DNA from: Caulobacter vibrioides OR37 | Lineage (GTDB): Bacteria; Pseudomonadota; Alphaproteobacteria; Caulobacterales; Caulobacteraceae | Direction: 5' to 3' | NCBI RefSeq assembly: GCF_000372645.1 | Contig: NZ_APMP01000019.1 | Span: forward strand, 1 to 64,000 | Length of the DNA: 64,000 nt | Shown: piece after piece, positions 17,440 to 25,901 of the stretch | How positions within the stretch are numbered: the first letter of the stretch is position 1 | How the letters are laid out: each line of letters opens with the position of its first letter | The notes under the pieces: generated by a model | What the model was told of the DNA's origin: nothing | The model's database searches: none | The model's input: only the letters and a program-made list of their open reading frames with translations | Translations under genes and position numbers: made by a program

Positions 17440-17554
17440 CTTCCCCGGCGAAAGCCGGGGTCCAGATGGACGAGCGAGAGGTGGGTCTAGAAGCTCCGAG
17501 CCTCTCCAATGATCCCCGGCGCCTTGAGATCTGGATCCCGGCTTTCGCCGGGAA
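17440..17554. repeat. Long interrupted palindromic repeat
   Basis: The left arm (17440-17466) and right arm (17529-17554) are reverse complements over about 26 bases, differing by one extra C and one G/A change. Each arm is itself a hairpin (CCGGCGAAAGCCGG and its mirror) followed by TCCAGAT. This is the layout of a dispersed intergenic repeat present as an inverted pair. The spacer of about 60 bases has no gene. Confidence 0.8.
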
Positions 17555-17572
17555 GATCGGGGTTTGTGCGTC

Positions 17573-18510
17573 CTAGTAGACCACCCCGCCCACGCCGCCA
17601 TCCAGGCTGAAGCTGGTGGAGAGGCTCTGGCGCTCCTGCACCGTCTCCTCGCGATAGGCGGTGTAGGTCTCGGTGGTGATGATCGTCAGGATCTTCACGC
17701 CAGCCCCGAAGCGACGCAGCAGCGAGCGTTCGTTGCAGTCACGGGCAGGACGCTGCGGACGGCAGGCGATGCTGGCTTGGCCCTGGCCGGCGCCGGCGTG
17801 TGGTACAGCGCTTCGTTCTTCTGGCAGATGAAGGTCTGGCCGGCGCCGCCGGTCGAGATGTCGACCTGTCCCGCGTAGTCGGCGATCACATACTGCATCC
17901 GCGCTCCGGCGATGCAGCGATAGAGCTCGCCGTCATAGGCGTCGTCGATGTCGCGATCGGGCGTCACCTGCGAGGCCGGGTGCGGCACGTCGCGGTCGTC
18001 CAGGCAGACGGCGCGGATGATCACCCGGCGCGTGCGGCTGCGGGTGGCCTGATAGGCGTCGCGACGCAGTTGCCCGCCGCCCTCGACGTTCAGGCCTTGG
18101 ATATAGCCGGTCGCCATCGGGCCGGAATAATAGCCCCCGTGGGTCCCGCCGCCGTAATAGATGCTCGTGCCGCCGCCCGCGCCGGCGCCCGCCGATGACC
18201 CCGCGTTCGCGCTGGCGGAGCCGCTGGCCGAGGCGTTGGCATTGGCGTTCACATTGACGTTGGTGTTGGCGTTGACGACCACCGTCGCGCCGATGTTCAC
18301 GTTGACGCCGGGAATATTGACGTTGTGGCCGCCTCCCCCGCAGCAGTTGCCGGGCGGCCTGGGCGGGGGCGGCGGCGGGGCGCAGCAATTGCTCGACGGC
18401 TTGACGCAGTTGCAGTCGCCCGCCAGGGCCACGCCGCCGAAAAGGGCGCCCGCCAGCAGCGCCCCAACGGCGATCAGCCAGGTCCGCAAGGTCAATTTCG
18501 GCGCCCTCAT
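17573..18510 (-). pseudogene. Frameshifted Asn/Cys/Pro-rich exported protein
   Basis: The frame starts at ATG 18510 (GAAGGG upstream) with a signal peptide ending in GVALAGD, a Cys/Pro-rich segment, then an alternating Asn-Val/Asn-Ala tract (about residues 65-105), and a conserved-looking C-terminal domain with several Cys. After the residues QKNEALYH (about 17795) the frame degenerates and stops at 17695. Shifting by one base in the GC-rich run at about 17785-17797 restores a sensible frame (ASIACRPQ, then VKILTIITTETYTAYREE) to a TAG at 17573-17575. So one base is missing, or there is a programmed -1 shift or a sequencing error. Family unknown; surface or envelope location is inferred. Confidence 0.7.
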
Positions 18511-18683
18511 CGCGGCGTTTCCCTTCACATCGGGTCGTTCCGCTTTTCGTTAAGCAAGAATCGGGCCGAGGCGCCGTCCCGGCCGGCCTGCGCCAGAATG
18601 GGACGGTCGAGCCTCTGGCCCGGTTCTCCCAGCAAGCTCCGTGCGGTCGAAAACAGCCGCGAAGAGCCCGCCAGGGGACGACG

Positions 18684-19229
18684 ATGTTCCATCCAAGCAC
18701 GGAACGGTTGATAGACTATTGGCGCGACAAGAAGGGCGGATCCGCCCTGCCCAGCCGCGCGGACATCAATCCGGCGGAGTTCCTGGAGCTGCTGCCGCAG
18801 GTGTTCATCCTGGGCCGGGACGGCGGCAAGCTGCCCTTCCGCCTGGCGGGGGGCTTCGTCTCCGAGCTGCACGCTCGCGACCTGCGCGGTCAGGACGCCC
18901 TGTCGCTGTGGGCCCTGGCCCATCGCCTGGAGCTGAAGAGCGCCCTGGACGTGGCCCGCAAGCGCCGCACGCCGGTCGTGGTCACCGCCGACATCCGGTC
19001 GCATGGCGTTCCCAGCGTCGGCATGGAGGTGCTGTTCGCGCCGCTGCGGGGGGCCTCGGGCGAGACCGATCGCTTTCTGGGCCTCTACCAGCCGATCGCC
19101 ATGATGGCCCGCCTGATGGGCCGCCCCGCCTATGAGCTGGGCGTTCGCGAGATCCAGCCCCTGGGCGAGAGCAACGAGGACATGCCGCGCCTGCGCCTCG
19201 CCACGCTGGACGGGCGGCGGATCGCTTAG
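18684..19229 (+). CDS. PAS_5-family protein
   Basis: A 181-residue protein of the alphaproteobacterial PAS_5 (formerly DUF) family: a start with LIDYWRDKKGG and LPSRADINP, then a PAS-like core (RLAGGFVSELHARDLRGQ) and FLGLYQPI. There is no output domain. GGGGA precedes ATG 18684. Its ligand and partner are unknown. It is divergent from the frameshifted surface-protein gene, and its stop overlaps the stop region of the convergent aldo-keto reductase by 4 bases. Confidence 0.85.
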   Translation: MFHPSTERLIDYWRDKKGGSALPSRADINPAEFLELLPQVFILGRDGGKLPFRLAGGFVSELHARDLRGQDALSLWALAHRLELKSALDVARKRRTPVVVTADIRSHGVPSVGMEVLFAPLRGASGETDRFLGLYQPIAMMARLMGRPAYELGVREIQPLGESNEDMPRLRLATLDGRRIA

Positions 19230-20170
19230 CGCCCCGTTTCGTCCAGCCGCCGCCAAACCTCACCCGGCAATTCCAGCCGGGCCGCGCCCATCAATTCGTC
19301 CAGCTGCTTGACCGAGGTGGCGCTGGCCAGCGGCGCGGTGATCGCGGGATGGGCCATGATCCAGGCCAGGGCGACCTGGGCCTGGGACGCCCCGACAGCC
19401 TCCGCCGCCTCGTCCAGCGCCGCCAGCACCGCCCGCCCCTTGTCGTTCCAGTAGTCGCGCCGGATGGTCGCCGCGCGCGCCTTGCCCTCGAAGTCATCCT
19501 CGGTCCGGTACTTGCCGCTCAGAAACCCCGCGGCAAGACCATAGAAGGGGATGATCCCCAGCCCCTCGGCCTGGGTCAGTTCGGTCATCGCGCCCTCGAC
19601 CTGATCACGGTCGACGAGATTGAACTTCGGCTGGATCGTCTCGTAACGCGCCAGCCCCTTGGCCTTCGACGTCTCCAGGCTCGACGCCAAGCGCTCCGGC
19701 GAGAAGTTCGAAGCGCCGATCGCCCGCACCTTGCCGGCCCTCACCAGACGATCGAAGGCCTCCAGGGTCTCGTCCTGCGGGGTGTCGGCATCGTCGCGAT
19801 GCGACTGGTAGAGGTCGATATAGTCGGTCTGGAGGCGCTTTAGCGAACCCTCGACCGCCGCCTCGATATTGGCCGCCGACAGGCCCGGCTGCTTGGGCCA
19901 CATCGCCACCTTGGTCAGGATCAGCACCTTGTCGCGCTTGCCCGACGCCTTGAGCCAACGGCCGATGACGCCCTCCGACTCGCCGCCTTCGTGCCCAGGG
20001 ACCCACGCCGAATAGACATCGGCGGTGTCGATGGCGTTGAAGCCGCCATCGACAAAGGCGTCCAGCAGGCGGTGCGAGGTCGCCTCGTCCGCCGTCCAGC
20101 CGAACACGTTGCCGCCGAACACCAGCGGCGCGGTCGAGAGGCCGGAGCGGCCGAGGGGACGATGCCGCAT
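19226..20170 (-). CDS. Aldo-keto reductase
   Basis: A 314-residue NAD(P)H-dependent oxidoreductase of TIM-barrel type. The catalytic tetrad is visible: Asp48, Tyr53, Lys87 and His124. The C-terminal nucleotide-binding part includes IPFYGLAAGFLSGKYR and the usual ALAWIMAHP helix. Similar to YajO/Tas-type AKRs; the natural substrate is unknown. It lies 11 bases downstream of the GMC oxidoreductase on the same strand, so the two redox enzymes may form an operon. Confidence 0.92.
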   Translation of the reverse strand: MRHRPLGRSGLSTAPLVFGGNVFGWTADEATSHRLLDAFVDGGFNAIDTADVYSAWVPGHEGGESEGVIGRWLKASGKRDKVLILTKVAMWPKQPGLSAANIEAAVEGSLKRLQTDYIDLYQSHRDDADTPQDETLEAFDRLVRAGKVRAIGASNFSPERLASSLETSKAKGLARYETIQPKFNLVDRDQVEGAMTELTQAEGLGIIPFYGLAAGFLSGKYRTEDDFEGKARAATIRRDYWNDKGRAVLAALDEAAEAVGASQAQVALAWIMAHPAITAPLASATSVKQLDELMGAARLELPGEVWRRLDETGR

Positions 20171-20181
20171 TTTTCGATCTC

Positions 20182-21849
20182 CTACTCCGCCGCCACCGCG
20201 CGGCCGTCCTCGAACACCGGAACATCCTGCGGCGCCAGGGTCGCCTTGCCCCGGATCAGGTCAGAGGCGCGCTCGGCGATCATGATGGTCGGGGCGTTGG
20301 TGTTGCCGCCCACCAGGGTCGGCATGACCGAGGCGTCGACGACGCGCAGACCGGCGATGCCCTGCACCCGCAGCTGGTCGTCGACCACCGCCAGCGGATC
20401 GCCGGCCACGCCCATGCGGCAGGTGCCCACCGGGTGATAGATCGTCTCGGCCTTGGCGCGGATCCAGGCGTCGAGGTCGCCATCGGTCTTCACGTCCGCG
20501 CCAGGCGCGTATTCGGCATCGCGATAGGGGTCGAAGGCGGCCTGCGCCACGGTCTCGCGGGCGATGCGGACGCCCTCGCGGATGGCGCGCCGGTCCTCGT
20601 CGGTGGACAGGTAGTTGGCCAGGATGGTCGGATCGGCGAACGGATCGGCCGAGCGCAGCCCCACGTGACCCCGGCTCTCGGGCCGCAGCTGGCAGACGTG
20701 CAGGGTGAAGCCGTCCTTCTCGACCACGACCTTGCCGTGGTCCTGCATGATGGCCAGCACGCCGTGGATCTGCAGATCGGGCCGGTCGAGGTCGGGGCGA
20801 GACTTCAGGAAAGCCCCGCTTTCCAGGAACTGCTGCCGCCCCAGCCCCTTGCCGAAGATCATGTAGTTCAGGCCAACGCCCAGCTTGTTCAGGCCCTTGT
20901 TGGCCGAATAGGCGGTCTTGAGGTTCTTGGCGGTCCACGAGACGCAGACGTCCAGGTGGTCCTGCAGGTTGGCCCCGACGCCCTTGGCTTCGTGGATGAC
21001 CTCGACGCCGTGCGGCTTCAGGTCGTCGGGCGCGCCGATCCCCGACAGCTGCAGGATCTGCGGCGACTGCACGGCGCCGGCGCTCAGCAGCACCTCGGCG
21101 TCGGCATAGGCGATCCGCTTCTCGCCGCCCTTGCCGACCACGTATTCGACGCCGATGGCGCGCCGCTTCTCGATGACGATCCGGGTCGTGCGCGCCTCGG
21201 TCACGCAGGTCAGGTTCGGACGCGACAGGGCCTGGGACAGATACGCCATGGCCGCGCTCCAGCGCTGGCCGTCGCGGATCGTCAGGTCGTAGGGGCCGAA
21301 GCCCTCCTGCTGGAAGCCGTTGAAGTCGCGGGTCGTCTTGTGGCCTGCTTGGCGCCCCGCCTCGATCAGAGCGCCATAGAAGGGGCTATCGCTCTCGCCC
21401 TTCGACACGTGCAGCGGCCCCTGGTCGCCATGATAGGCGTCGCCGCCGCCGTGGTGATGCTCCGAGCGCTTGAAGTAGGGCAGCACGTCGGCATAGGACC
21501 AGCCGGTCAGACCCATCTGCCGCCACTGGTCGTAGTCGCGCGCGTGGCCCCGGATATAGATCATCCCATTGATGGCCGAGCTGCCGCCCAGCCCCTTGCC
21601 GCGCGGCCACCAGAGCTTGCGGTTGTTCAGGTGCGGCTCGGCCTCGGTCCAGAAACCCCAGTTCTGGTCGCCCTTGTCCTTGATCAGCTGGCCGACGCCC
21701 GCCGGCATCTTCACCAGGATCGAGGTATTCTTGCCGCCGGCCTCCAGCAGCAGGACCTTGATATTGGGGTCCTCGGTGAGCCGAGCCGCGAGCGTACAGC
21801 CGGCAGAACCGGCGCCGATGATGACGTAATCATAGCGTTCGCTGGCCAT
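20182..21849 (-). CDS. GMC-family FAD oxidoreductase (choline/alcohol dehydrogenase-like)
   Basis: A 555-residue flavoprotein. The FAD-binding GAGSAG is at 12-17, followed by VLLLEAGG, and the GMC signature GGSSAINGMIYIRGH is present. The catalytic pair is His472 (HPVGTCRMG) and Asn516 (GGNTNAPT). Length and motifs match BetA-like choline dehydrogenases, but no betaine genes are nearby, so a polyethylene-glycol- or alcohol-type substrate is equally possible. Followed directly by an aldo-keto reductase. Confidence 0.93.
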   Translation of the reverse strand: MASERYDYVIIGAGSAGCTLAARLTEDPNIKVLLLEAGGKNTSILVKMPAGVGQLIKDKGDQNWGFWTEAEPHLNNRKLWWPRGKGLGGSSAINGMIYIRGHARDYDQWRQMGLTGWSYADVLPYFKRSEHHHGGGDAYHGDQGPLHVSKGESDSPFYGALIEAGRQAGHKTTRDFNGFQQEGFGPYDLTIRDGQRWSAAMAYLSQALSRPNLTCVTEARTTRIVIEKRRAIGVEYVVGKGGEKRIAYADAEVLLSAGAVQSPQILQLSGIGAPDDLKPHGVEVIHEAKGVGANLQDHLDVCVSWTAKNLKTAYSANKGLNKLGVGLNYMIFGKGLGRQQFLESGAFLKSRPDLDRPDLQIHGVLAIMQDHGKVVVEKDGFTLHVCQLRPESRGHVGLRSADPFADPTILANYLSTDEDRRAIREGVRIARETVAQAAFDPYRDAEYAPGADVKTDGDLDAWIRAKAETIYHPVGTCRMGVAGDPLAVVDDQLRVQGIAGLRVVDASVMPTLVGGNTNAPTIMIAERASDLIRGKATLAPQDVPVFEDGRAVAAE

Positions 21850-22186
21850 GGCCGGGACGCCCTCCCTCGAAGGTTATCATTGTTCAGGCAGAGAGTGATC
21901 CGGCTTTGGCCTCAACGCAAGGCGCCGACATACCGGATGATCGCGGCCAGACCGGTAAAAAGCCCGCGGTCCGGCGAGTTGCGCGTTCACACTCAACTCA
22001 AATCGCGGTAATGCTACCTATGGACGAACCTAGACCCGGTTCGCCCTCGCCGTCCCGTCGAGAGGCCGACGCCTCGCCCGGCGGGTCCTTCTCGCGTCGA
22101 CGTGCCCTTCGCGCGAGAAGCGGGAGCGTCGCCCGCCCACCCCCCATGCGGCGGGCGGCGCTCCCAACGGGTCCCTAAGCCGGCGC
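21850..22186. other. Gene-free stretch with two hairpins
   Basis: No gene is supported here. The right half holds two strong inverted repeats: CTTCTCGCG (22088-22096) with CGCGAGAAG (22112-22120), and a 16-bp stem (22122-22137 with 22150-22165, one G-T pair) round a C-rich loop. They could terminate the carbonic anhydrase transcript, which ends at 22187 on the minus strand, or be a G+C-rich repeat. The left half is the presumed promoter area of the GMC oxidoreductase, with no motif I can name. Confidence 0.6.
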
Positions 22187-22720
22187 CTATCCCTCGACCG
22201 CCGTCAGCTCGCGAGCATAGCGCTTCCAGTTCTCGACATAGTGCAAGGCCGAGCCTTGCAGGACCTGGGCGTGATGTTCGGAAACCTCGCGCACCACCTT
22301 GCCGGGCGCGCCCATCACCATGGAATTGTCCGGAATCTCCTTGCCCTCGGTGATCAGGGCGCCGGCGCCGATCAGGCAGTTCCTTCCGATCTTGGCGCCG
22401 TTCAGCACCACCGCGCCGATTCCGATCAGCGAGCCATCGCCGATCGCGCAGCCGTGCAGCATCACCATGTGACCAATGGTCACGTTCGCGCCGATGGTCA
22501 GCGGAAAGCCAAGATCAGTGTGGAGCACAGAGCCGTCCTGAACGTTGCTATTTTCGCCGATCGTGATCGGATCGTTGTCGCCACGCACCACCGCGCCCCA
22601 CCAGATACTGGCATTCTTCTTCAGAATTACATTCCCCATCACGCTGGCTGTTGGCGCGATCCAGTATTCGTCTTGCGACGGCAGCGTCGGCGCCACGGCG
22701 CCCAGGGAATAGACAGTCAT
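22187..22720 (-). CDS. Gamma-class carbonic anhydrase-like protein
   Basis: A 177-residue left-handed beta-helix protein of the YrdA/gamma-carbonic anhydrase family. The hexapeptide repeats are clear ([39 protein letters not shown]) and the three metal-binding histidines are His67, His84 and His89. It would form a trimer with zinc or iron at the interfaces. Activity is not certain, as many family members lack it. It is divergent from the PhoH-like gene. Confidence 0.93.
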   Translation of the reverse strand: MTVYSLGAVAPTLPSQDEYWIAPTASVMGNVILKKNASIWWGAVVRGDNDPITIGENSNVQDGSVLHTDLGFPLTIGANVTIGHMVMLHGCAIGDGSLIGIGAVVLNGAKIGRNCLIGAGALITEGKEIPDNSMVMGAPGKVVREVSEHHAQVLQGSALHYVENWKRYARELTAVEG

Positions 22721-23042
22721 CCGTATGCCTCGTTTTCTTGGGCGCCATTTTCAAATTAACGACCCCGAAACCATGTTCGGCCATTGTAGTCGTGCGATTC
22801 GAGAGGGAAACATTCCCTGGCGGGAACCATTATCCTCTTGGAACGGGTCGCGAGCGCTTTTGCTCGGGATCCCCCGCGATCGAAGACGAGGTGTCGCATT
22901 TGGCGTTTCGGCGTACAGCACCGCCTATCGCAAGCTCCACCGAGCCGCCGGGCCGCGCACCCGACTTCGTTTCTATTCAGCTCACCGACAAGGACGACGC
23001 CTCACGGGCTCGTCCTTTTTTCATGCCTGCATGGAGGCTTTG
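22721..23042. other. Gene-free leader region of the PhoH-like gene
   Basis: An open frame crosses this region from 22725 but lacks any family likeness before the PhoH start at 23043. The right two thirds are rich in local inverted repeats and end in a T-run terminator, described separately as a candidate structured RNA. The left third should contain divergent promoters for the carbonic anhydrase and the RNA or phoH transcript; I see no clear -35/-10. Confidence 0.55.
22841..23021 (+). ncRNA. Candidate structured RNA or attenuator ahead of phoH
   Basis: GAACGGGT (22841-22848) can pair with ACCCG-AC-TTC (22959-22968) and GCG (22850-22852) with CGC (22956-22958), enclosing inner hairpins such as CGAGC-GCTTTT-GCTCG. 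Fifty bases on, AAGGACGA (22990-22997) pairs with TCGTCCTT (23010-23017) and runs into six T's (23016-23021): a Rho-independent terminator 21 bases before the phoH start codon. Either a small RNA of about 180 bases ends here (6S-like in size, not recognised in sequence) or phoH is controlled by attenuation. Pairings are by eye only. Confidence 0.35.
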
Positions 23043-23825
23043 ATGACCAAGCGAGCCCTGAAGCGGATGGCGCGCGAAGGCGCGTACGAGATGACCGGCC
23101 CGAGCGACGACGCCAAGGTGCGTCGCCTGCCGGTCGATCACCGCGGCGGGTGGTCCCCTCTTCCCCAGGATGGGGGCGCGAGGGGCGATAGTCGGGATCA
23201 GAGCTACCTCAAAACGATAAAACCGAAATCGCCCGGCCAGGCCCAGTTGATGGAAGCCATCGACGAGAAGAACCTGGTCATGGCCCTGGGGCCGGCCGGC
23301 ACCGGCAAGACCTACATCGCCATCTCCAAGGCCGTCGAAGCCCTGGAAGCGGGCCGCGTCAGCCGCATCGTCCTGTCGCGTCCCGCCGTCGAGGCCGGCG
23401 AGTCGATCGGCTATCTGCCCGGCGACATGGAAGACAAGCTGGCGCCCTATCTGCGCCCGCTCTACGACGCCCTGACCGATCGCCTGTCGGTCAAGCGGAT
23501 GCGCGCCCTGATGGCCGAGGGCGCGATCGAGATCGCTCCGGTTGGCTTCATGCGCGGCCGCACGCTGAACAACGCCTTCGTGGTGATCGACGAGGCCCAG
23601 AACTGCACCTACATGCAGCTGAAGATGCTGCTGACGCGCCTGGGCTGGCACTCGACCATGGTCGTCACCGGCGACCCCAACCAGTCGGACCTCTTGCCCG
23701 GCATCTCGGGCCTTGCCGAGGTGGCGAACAAGTTCGAAGCCGTGTCCAACATCGCCGTGGTCCGCCTGGCCGACCGCGACATCGTCCGCCATCCTCTGGT
23801 GGCCGAGATGCTGGGGGTTCTGTGA
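23043..23825 (+). CDS. PhoH-like ATPase
   Basis: A 260-residue P-loop ATPase of the PhoH family. Walker A GPAGTGKT is at 83-90, Walker B FVVIDEAQN has Asp183/Glu184, and the VTGDPNQSDL motif follows. The first 60 residues are charged and variable. PhoH proteins are RNA-associated ATPases/helicases, sometimes phosphate-regulated; the exact role is unresolved. ATG 23043 has GGAGG 5 bases upstream; the 106 codons of open frame before it are rejected. It is the short form without an N-terminal PIN domain. Confidence 0.92.
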   Translation: MTKRALKRMAREGAYEMTGPSDDAKVRRLPVDHRGGWSPLPQDGGARGDSRDQSYLKTIKPKSPGQAQLMEAIDEKNLVMALGPAGTGKTYIAISKAVEALEAGRVSRIVLSRPAVEAGESIGYLPGDMEDKLAPYLRPLYDALTDRLSVKRMRALMAEGAIEIAPVGFMRGRTLNNAFVVIDEAQNCTYMQLKMLLTRLGWHSTMVVTGDPNQSDLLPGISGLAEVANKFEAVSNIAVVRLADRDIVRHPLVAEMLGVL

Positions 23826-23863
23826 TTTAGCGACAACGGTTTGAACTGAACACTTGAGTTAGG

Positions 23864-23905
23864 GGCGGTCGGGCGTGCAAGGTCCGGCCGCCTTAATACT
23901 TTTTT
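23864..23905 (+). terminator. Terminator-like hairpin after the PhoH-like gene
   Basis: GGCGGTCGG (23864-23872) and CCGGCCGCC (23884-23892) form a 9-bp stem with one G-T pair, followed by a T-rich but interrupted tail ending in five T's. It probably ends the phoH transcript; the OPT gene starts 10 bases later, so it may also lie in that gene's leader. Confidence 0.6.
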
Positions 23906-23915
23906 GGACATGTTC

Positions 23916-25895
23916 ATGGCCGACTCGACCGCGCCGCGCACGGAATTGACCCTTCGCGGGATCATCCTCGGCGTTCTGATCACCCTCGTCTTCACGGCGG
24001 CCCAGGTCTATCTGGGCCTGAAGGTCGGTCTGACCTTCGCCACCTCGATCCCCGCCGCCGTCATCTCCATGGCCCTGCTGCGGGCGTTCAAGTCGGCGAC
24101 CATCCAGGAAAACAATATCGTCCAGACGATCGCCTCGGCGGCGGGCACGCTGTCGTCGGTGATCTTCGTGCTGCCCGGCCTGCTGATGATCGGCTGGTGG
24201 GCGCATATTCCGTTCCTGCCCACCTTCGGCGCCTGCGCCGTCGGCGGCATTCTGGGCGTGATGTACACCATCCCGCTGCGCCGGGCTCTGGTGACCAATT
24301 CCGACCTTCCCTACCCCGAGGGCGTCGCCGCCGCCGAGGTGCTGAAGGTTGGCACGGGCTCGCGCGAAGGCGCCGCCGAGGGCAAGGCCGGCCTCGTCGC
24401 CGTCTGCCTGGGCACCATCGCCTCGGCCCTGTTCGCGGCGGTCGCCGCCGCCAAGATCTTCGCGGCCGAGGTCGCCGGCTACTTCAAGGTCGGCAAGGGC
24501 GCGACCGGCCTGGGCGCCTCCAGCTCGCTGGCGCTGATGGGCGCGGGTCACCTGATGGGCATCACCGTCGGCATCGCCATGTTCGCGGGTCTGGCCATCG
24601 CCTGGGGCGTGCTGGTGCCCATCATGACCACGATTCACCAGATCCCCGGCGCCGACGCGGGCAAGCACGCCCTGACCGTCTGGAAGACCGAGGTGCGCTT
24701 CATGGGCGCCGGCGTCATCGGCGCGGCCGCCATCTGGACCCTCGGCAAGCTGGTCGGCCCGATCTGGAGCGGTCTGGTCTCTTCGCTGGAAGCCGGCAAG
24801 GTCCGCAAGGCCGGCGGCGACGTCCCCCGCATCGAGCAGGACATGCCGATCACCATCGTCGGCCTGATCTCGCTGCTTCTGCTGGCCCCGGCCGGCTGGT
24901 TCCTGGCCCAGTTCCTGGTCGGCGGTCCCATCGCATCGGAAACCGCGCCACTGGTCGCCATCGGCATCGGCTACGTGCTGATCGCCGGTCTGCTGGCCGC
25001 CGCCGTCTGCGGCTACATGGCCGGCCTGATCGGTTCGTCGAACAGCCCGGTCTCGGGCATCGCCATCCTGACCGTGCTGGGCGCCTCGCTGATGGTCGGC
25101 GCGGTCGGTCGCGGCGTCATCGGCCCGGACGTCACCAAGGCCTTGGTCGCCTTCGCCCTTTATGTCACCACCGTCGTGCTGGCCGTGGCCGTGGTCGCCA
25201 ACGACAACCTGCAGGACCTGAAGACGGGCCAGTTGGTCGACGCCACCCCGTGGAAGCAACAGGTTGGTCTCGTCATCGGCGTCGTCGCCGGCGCCGTGGT
25301 CATCCCCTTCGTGCTGGAGCTGCTGAACCTGTCGAACGGCTTCGCGGGCGCTCCGAACCTGAACGCCGTCGCCAAGGACCCGCTCGCGGCGCCCCAGGCG
25401 ACCCTGATCTCGACCCTGGCCAAGGGCGTGCTGGGCGGCGACCTGAACTGGAGCCTGTTGGGGATCGGCGCCCTGATCGGCCTGGGCCTCGTCGCCATCG
25501 ACGAAATTCTTCGCAAGACCAGCGCCGGCCGCTACAGCCTGCCCGCCCTGGGCGTGGGTCTGGCGATCTACCTGCCGAGCACCGTCACCGCCCCCGTTGT
25601 GGTCGGCGCGGTGATCGGCTGGGTTTACGAGAAGCTCGTCGACCGCGACAGCACCAGCGAGGCCGCCAAGCGGATCGGCGTGCTGATCGCCTCGGGCTTC
25701 ATCGTCGGTGAGAGCCTGTTCAACGTCGCGCTCGCCGGACTGATCGTCCTCACGCAGAAGGGCGAGCCCCTGGCCGTTCCCTTCGCCCCGTCGGAGCATG
25801 TCGGCATGATCCTGGCCCTGATCGCCGCGGCGGTCATCGTGGCCTGGCTCTACAGCTGGGCGCGGTCGGCGGCGAAGAAGACGGCGGAGGCTTGA
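23916..25895 (+). CDS. OPT-family oligopeptide transporter
   Basis: A 659-residue polytopic inner-membrane protein with roughly 14-16 hydrophobic segments, starting with the OPT motif AQVYLGLKVGLTFATSIPAAV. Further OPT-type stretches are NNIVQTIASAAG and LMGAGHLMGI. OPT proteins import oligopeptides or metal chelates by proton symport. Three closely spaced starts exist (23904 TTG, 23910 ATG, 23916 ATG); 23916 has the best spacing to GGA at 23906. The glutathione S-transferase gene starts 6 bases after the stop. Confidence 0.93.
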   Translation: MADSTAPRTELTLRGIILGVLITLVFTAAQVYLGLKVGLTFATSIPAAVISMALLRAFKSATIQENNIVQTIASAAGTLSSVIFVLPGLLMIGWWAHIPFLPTFGACAVGGILGVMYTIPLRRALVTNSDLPYPEGVAAAEVLKVGTGSREGAAEGKAGLVAVCLGTIASALFAAVAAAKIFAAEVAGYFKVGKGATGLGASSSLALMGAGHLMGITVGIAMFAGLAIAWGVLVPIMTTIHQIPGADAGKHALTVWKTEVRFMGAGVIGAAAIWTLGKLVGPIWSGLVSSLEAGKVRKAGGDVPRIEQDMPITIVGLISLLLLAPAGWFLAQFLVGGPIASETAPLVAIGIGYVLIAGLLAAAVCGYMAGLIGSSNSPVSGIAILTVLGASLMVGAVGRGVIGPDVTKALVAFALYVTTVVLAVAVVANDNLQDLKTGQLVDATPWKQQVGLVIGVVAGAVVIPFVLELLNLSNGFAGAPNLNAVAKDPLAAPQATLISTLAKGVLGGDLNWSLLGIGALIGLGLVAIDEILRKTSAGRYSLPALGVGLAIYLPSTVTAPVVVGAVIGWVYEKLVDRDSTSEAAKRIGVLIASGFIVGESLFNVALAGLIVLTQKGEPLAVPFAPSEHVGMILALIAAAVIVAWLYSWARSAAKKTAEA

Positions 25896-25901
25896 TGACG
25901 G

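Noticed and set aside
17573..18510. Programmed -1 frameshifting as the main explanation for the broken frame
   Set aside because: No slippery heptamer of the X-XXY-YYZ type stands out at the junction; mutation or sequencing error is simpler, so this is kept only as an option.
21906..22178. Plus-strand 90-codon frame in the gap after the GMC oxidoreductase
   Set aside because: Arg/Pro/Ser-rich, no ribosome-binding site, and it runs through two strong hairpins.
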